In this document: one piece after another, positions 61,718 through 64,000 of the stretch
Numbering within the stretch: the stretch's first letter is position 1
Layout: each line of letters starts with the position of its first letter
Assembly: GCF_041893525.1 (NCBI RefSeq)
Contig: NZ_CP169068.1
Origin: Phaeobacter bryozoorum
GTDB lineage: Bacteria > Pseudomonadota > Alphaproteobacteria > Rhodobacterales > Rhodobacteraceae
DNA: 64,000 nucleotides
Strand: one strand, 5' to 3'
Notes under the pieces: generated by a model
Seen by the model: the letters and a program-made list of their open reading frames with translations, nothing else
What the model was told of the DNA's origin: nothing
Database searches by the model: none
Translations under genes and position numbers: made by a program

Positions 61718-62155
61718 ATGACACACACCCGCTTTGCCTTCATCAAGGCACATTGGCATTCCGACATCGTTGATCGCGCATTGGAGGGCTTTCAGCAGCT
61801 GATCCCGGCGGAGCAGATCGACGTGTTTGATGTGCCCGGCGCCTTTGAAATGCCGCTGCTGGCCAAGGATCTCGCCAAGACCGGAAAATACGACGCCATC
61901 GCCTGCGCCGCCTTTGTGGTGGATGGCGGCATCTACCGCCATGACTTCGTGGCACAGGCTGTGGTGGATGGCCTGATGCAGGCAGGCATGGAGACTGGCG
62001 TGCCCGTCCTGTCCGTCTCGCTAACGCCGCACCACTATCAGGAAACCGATCACCACAACGCCATCTACCGCGCCCATTTTGTCGACAAGGGACGCGAGGC
62101 CGCCAATGCTGCGCTGATGATCGTCAGAACCCGGCAGGAGGCGCTTGGCGCCTAA
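61718..62155 (+). CDS. ribH: 6,7-dimethyl-8-ribityllumazine synthase (RibH2-like)
   Basis: A 145-aa lumazine synthase for the second-last step of riboflavin synthesis. FAFIKAHWHSDIVDRAL, VPGAFEMPLLAKDL and SVSLTPHHYQETDHHN are the substrate-site blocks. The sequence is more like the RibH2 type of Brucella and rhizobia than the RibH1 type. It follows the FMN riboswitch alone, without other rib genes. Confidence 0.95.
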   Translation: MTHTRFAFIKAHWHSDIVDRALEGFQQLIPAEQIDVFDVPGAFEMPLLAKDLAKTGKYDAIACAAFVVDGGIYRHDFVAQAVVDGLMQAGMETGVPVLSVSLTPHHYQETDHHNAIYRAHFVDKGREAANAALMIVRTRQEALGA

Positions 62156-62178
62156 ACGGGGCAAGACGCAGCGCGGGT

Positions 62179-62196
62179 CGGGCCGCTACAGGCCCG
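62179..62196. terminator. Small GC hairpin between convergent ribH and thiQ
   Basis: CGGGCC, loop GCTACA, GGCCCG, a 6-bp perfect stem without a T run, in the 50-nt gap between convergent genes. Terminator function is possible only. Confidence 0.3.
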
Positions 62197-62205
62197 GCCA
62201 AGCGA

Positions 62206-62898
62206 TCACCCCAGATAGGCCTTCAGCGCCGGCGGCGGATTGTCCAGTAGCTCCGCCGTCGCCATCGGCGGATGCGCCGCGCCATCCGCCACCAGTATCA
62301 CCTGATCCGCAATCCGCCGCGCATCCGCCGGGTCATGGCTGACCATCAGAACCGTTGCCCCGGTCTCCTGAGCCAGCTCCGCCACCAGATCCAGCATCTC
62401 GGCCTTCAGCGCGGGCCCCAGCGCCGCAAACGGCTCGTCCAGCAGCAGCAGATCGCGGCCCTGCACCAGCACCCGTCCCAGCGCCACCCGGCTTTGCTGG
62501 CCACCGGACAGGGCGGCGGGCTTGCGCTCTTCCATTCCGGCCAGTCCGACCCGGGCAATCGCTGCGCGCACCTTGTCCTGCTCTTCGCGGCTCAGCCGCA
62601 GGTTCGGGCGAATGCCCAGCGCGACATTCTGCGCCACGCTCAGATGCGGAAACAGATTGCCGTCCTGAAACAACATCGCAATCGGCCGTGCACCCGGTCT
62701 CACATCCGTCAAAGCGCGCCCCTGCCACGACAGCCCCCCTGAGATGATCGGCACAAAACCGGCAATCGCCTCGATCAGCGTTGTCTTGCCCGCGCCGGAG
62801 GGACCGATCACCGCCACCCGCTCACCCGCCGCAACCGACAGATCCGCACGCACGATAAAGCCGCCGTTATCCATTTTGCAGTGATCAAGTTTCAGCAT
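62206..62898 (-). CDS. thiQ: Thiamine ABC transporter ATP-binding protein ThiQ
   Basis: A 230-aa ATPase with Walker A GPSGAGKTTLIEAI, signature LSGGQQSRVALGRVL and Walker B LLLDEPFAALGP. The short, single-domain form and the pairing with a ThiP-type permease fit thiamine/TPP import. It overlaps thiP by 14 nt. Confidence 0.9.
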   Translation of the reverse strand: MLKLDHCKMDNGGFIVRADLSVAAGERVAVIGPSGAGKTTLIEAIAGFVPIISGGLSWQGRALTDVRPGARPIAMLFQDGNLFPHLSVAQNVALGIRPNLRLSREEQDKVRAAIARVGLAGMEERKPAALSGGQQSRVALGRVLVQGRDLLLLDEPFAALGPALKAEMLDLVAELAQETGATVLMVSHDPADARRIADQVILVADGAAHPPMATAELLDNPPPALKAYLG

Positions 62899-64000
62899 GA
62901 CGCCGACCTCCCCGGTCGCATATGTAAAACGCCCCCATCGACAGGCACAGCAGCAACAGCGCCCCGCCCGAGGCTGCCTCCATCCGGTAAGCTCCCATCA
63001 GGCGATAGACCTGCAAGGGCAGCGTTGCGGTTTCAGAATCGGCAAACAGCGCAATGACTCCGAGATCGCCCATCGACAGCGCGGCCGCCAGTCCCGCGGC
63101 AAAGCCAAGCTGAGGACGCAGCCGTGGCAACAGCACCCGGCGCAGGAACGCCCCGCCGCGCATGTCCAAAGAGAGCGACAAACGGCCATAGCGCGCCAGG
63201 ATCTCGCGCACTCTGGGGATCAGAATGCGCAGCGCAAACGGCAGCGCCATCAGCGCATTGACCAGTGCCGTGACCGGCAGCGCCAGCGCAAAGGGATCAG
63301 CAACCGGGTAGATCAGAATAAACAGCCCGGTGCCGATCACCAGCGGTGACACCGCCAGACCAAGCAGCCCGGCAACCTCCACCACCGCCCCCCGGCCCAG
63401 CGCCACGGCAATTGCCATCGGCAGGGCGATCAGCAGCAGAACCAGCGTACTCAGCCCGGCAATCAACGCCGACGTCGCCGCCGCCATCCAGACCGACGCC
63501 CCCATCGACAGAAGCCCCGGCAGCCCCGCGATGACGATGGCGCTCAGCGGCAACACCAGGAACTGCGCCGCCCCCGACAGATAGATCGCATCCAGCCCCC
63601 GCGCCCAGCGCCCCTCGCCATCCCAGCGCCGCACGGGCCGGTCTAGCCCGGCTCCGAATCCTTCGCCGCTGGCAACGCGCAGCGCCACCAGCGCCGCCGC
63701 CCCGGTCAGCAGCAGCTGAACACCCGACAGCATCGCCGCCCGCCCAAGATCGAAATCGAAGCGGAACGCCTGATAAATCGCCAGTTCGATGGTGGTGGCA
63801 CGTGGTCCGCCCCCCAGCGTCAGCGCCACCGCAAAGCTGGACAGGCAGATCGCAAAGACCACCGCCAGCGCACCGGGCACCACCTGCCGCAGCATCGGTG
63901 CCTCCAGCAGCCGCCACATTGCCAATGGTCCGGCATTGAGCTGCGCCGCAAGGCGAAAGCGCTCCGCCGGGATTTCCTGCCAGCCTTGCAGGATCAGCCG
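62885..64000 (-). CDS. thiP: Thiamine ABC transporter permease ThiP (partial, N-terminus off the window)
   Basis: The C-terminal 371 residues of a two-domain inner-membrane permease. The frame is open to the window edge and includes LQGWQEIPAERFRLAAQL, the EAA-like loop of the first half. The second half carries PRVREILARYGRLSLSLDMR and LSMGDLGVIALFADSETATL. It provides the channel for thiamine or TPP; the binding protein gene thiB is expected just outside. Confidence 0.9.
   Translation of the reverse strand, partial: RLILQGWQEIPAERFRLAAQLNAGPLAMWRLLEAPMLRQVVPGALAVVFAICLSSFAVALTLGGGPRATTIELAIYQAFRFDFDLGRAAMLSGVQLLLTGAAALVALRVASGEGFGAGLDRPVRRWDGEGRWARGLDAIYLSGAAQFLVLPLSAIVIAGLPGLLSMGASVWMAAATSALIAGLSTLVLLLIALPMAIAVALGRGAVVEVAGLLGLAVSPLVIGTGLFILIYPVADPFALALPVTALVNALMALPFALRILIPRVREILARYGRLSLSLDMRGGAFLRRVLLPRLRPQLGFAAGLAAALSMGDLGVIALFADSETATLPLQVYRLMGAYRMEAASGGALLLLCLSMGAFYICDRGGRRHAET

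Overview
The window looks like a chromosomal segment of a marine Rhodobacteraceae (Roseobacter-group) alphaproteobacterium. The evidence is moderately high GC, the GANTC methyltransferase CcrM, a fused petABC-type bc1 operon, complete urt and ure clusters side by side, TRAP and BCCT transporters, several solitary GST genes and secreted RTX proteins. No phage, insertion sequence, integrase or CRISPR array is visible, and most of the DNA is tightly packed in operons. The genus assignment is inference from gene content.

Layout. 0-2.2 kb: DsbA-like thioredoxin (cut by the edge) and DUF721/DciA-like protein facing mutY. 2.2-10.3 kb: alkane monooxygenase alkB, a membrane class III adenylate cyclase, ccrM, rnhB, a secreted small protein, then a plus-strand group of a small secreted protein, a membrane protein with a winged-helix-like tail, and a DUF427-cyclase fusion. 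10.3-15.5 kb: a malonyltransferase-like protein overlapping a fused alpha/beta 2-oxoacid dehydrogenase E1, and a BCCT transporter. 16-22.1 kb: urea ABC transporter urtABCDE on the minus strand. 22.4-27.7 kb: urease ureDABCEFG on the plus strand, with a His-rich 55-aa membrane protein inserted between ureA and ureB.

28.1-33.8 kb holds the most striking locus: a 1,694-aa HlyA-family RTX toxin followed directly by its HlyC-type acyltransferase, with no secretion genes beside it. Next come an SGNH lipoprotein, tRNA-Arg(CCT), a LacI regulator with a YcaQ-type glycosylase, a thioesterase, a TRAP transporter and a frameshifted fumarylacetoacetase-family gene. 42.2-48.8 kb is a tight operon of unknown substrate: ROK repressor with a perfect 13-bp inverted-repeat operator, M20 hydrolase, sugar-type ABC transporter and a YhfX-like PLP racemase. 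49-51.9 kb: ExoD, and a LysR regulator divergent from GST, NTF2-like and tautomerase genes. 52.2-54.3 kb: a serralysin-type RTX metalloprotease with an internal duplication, next to tRNA-Lys(TTT).

54.8-64 kb: dapF, mtaB, a CPT-like kinase, petABC, another GST, an FMN riboswitch driving a solitary ribH, and the thiamine transporter genes thiQ and thiP (cut by the right edge).

Three reading-frame anomalies deserve checking against reads: urtC carries a one-base frameshift, urtD has only ATA where its start codon should be, and the fumarylacetoacetase-family gene carries a one-base frameshift. They may be assembly errors or real decay.
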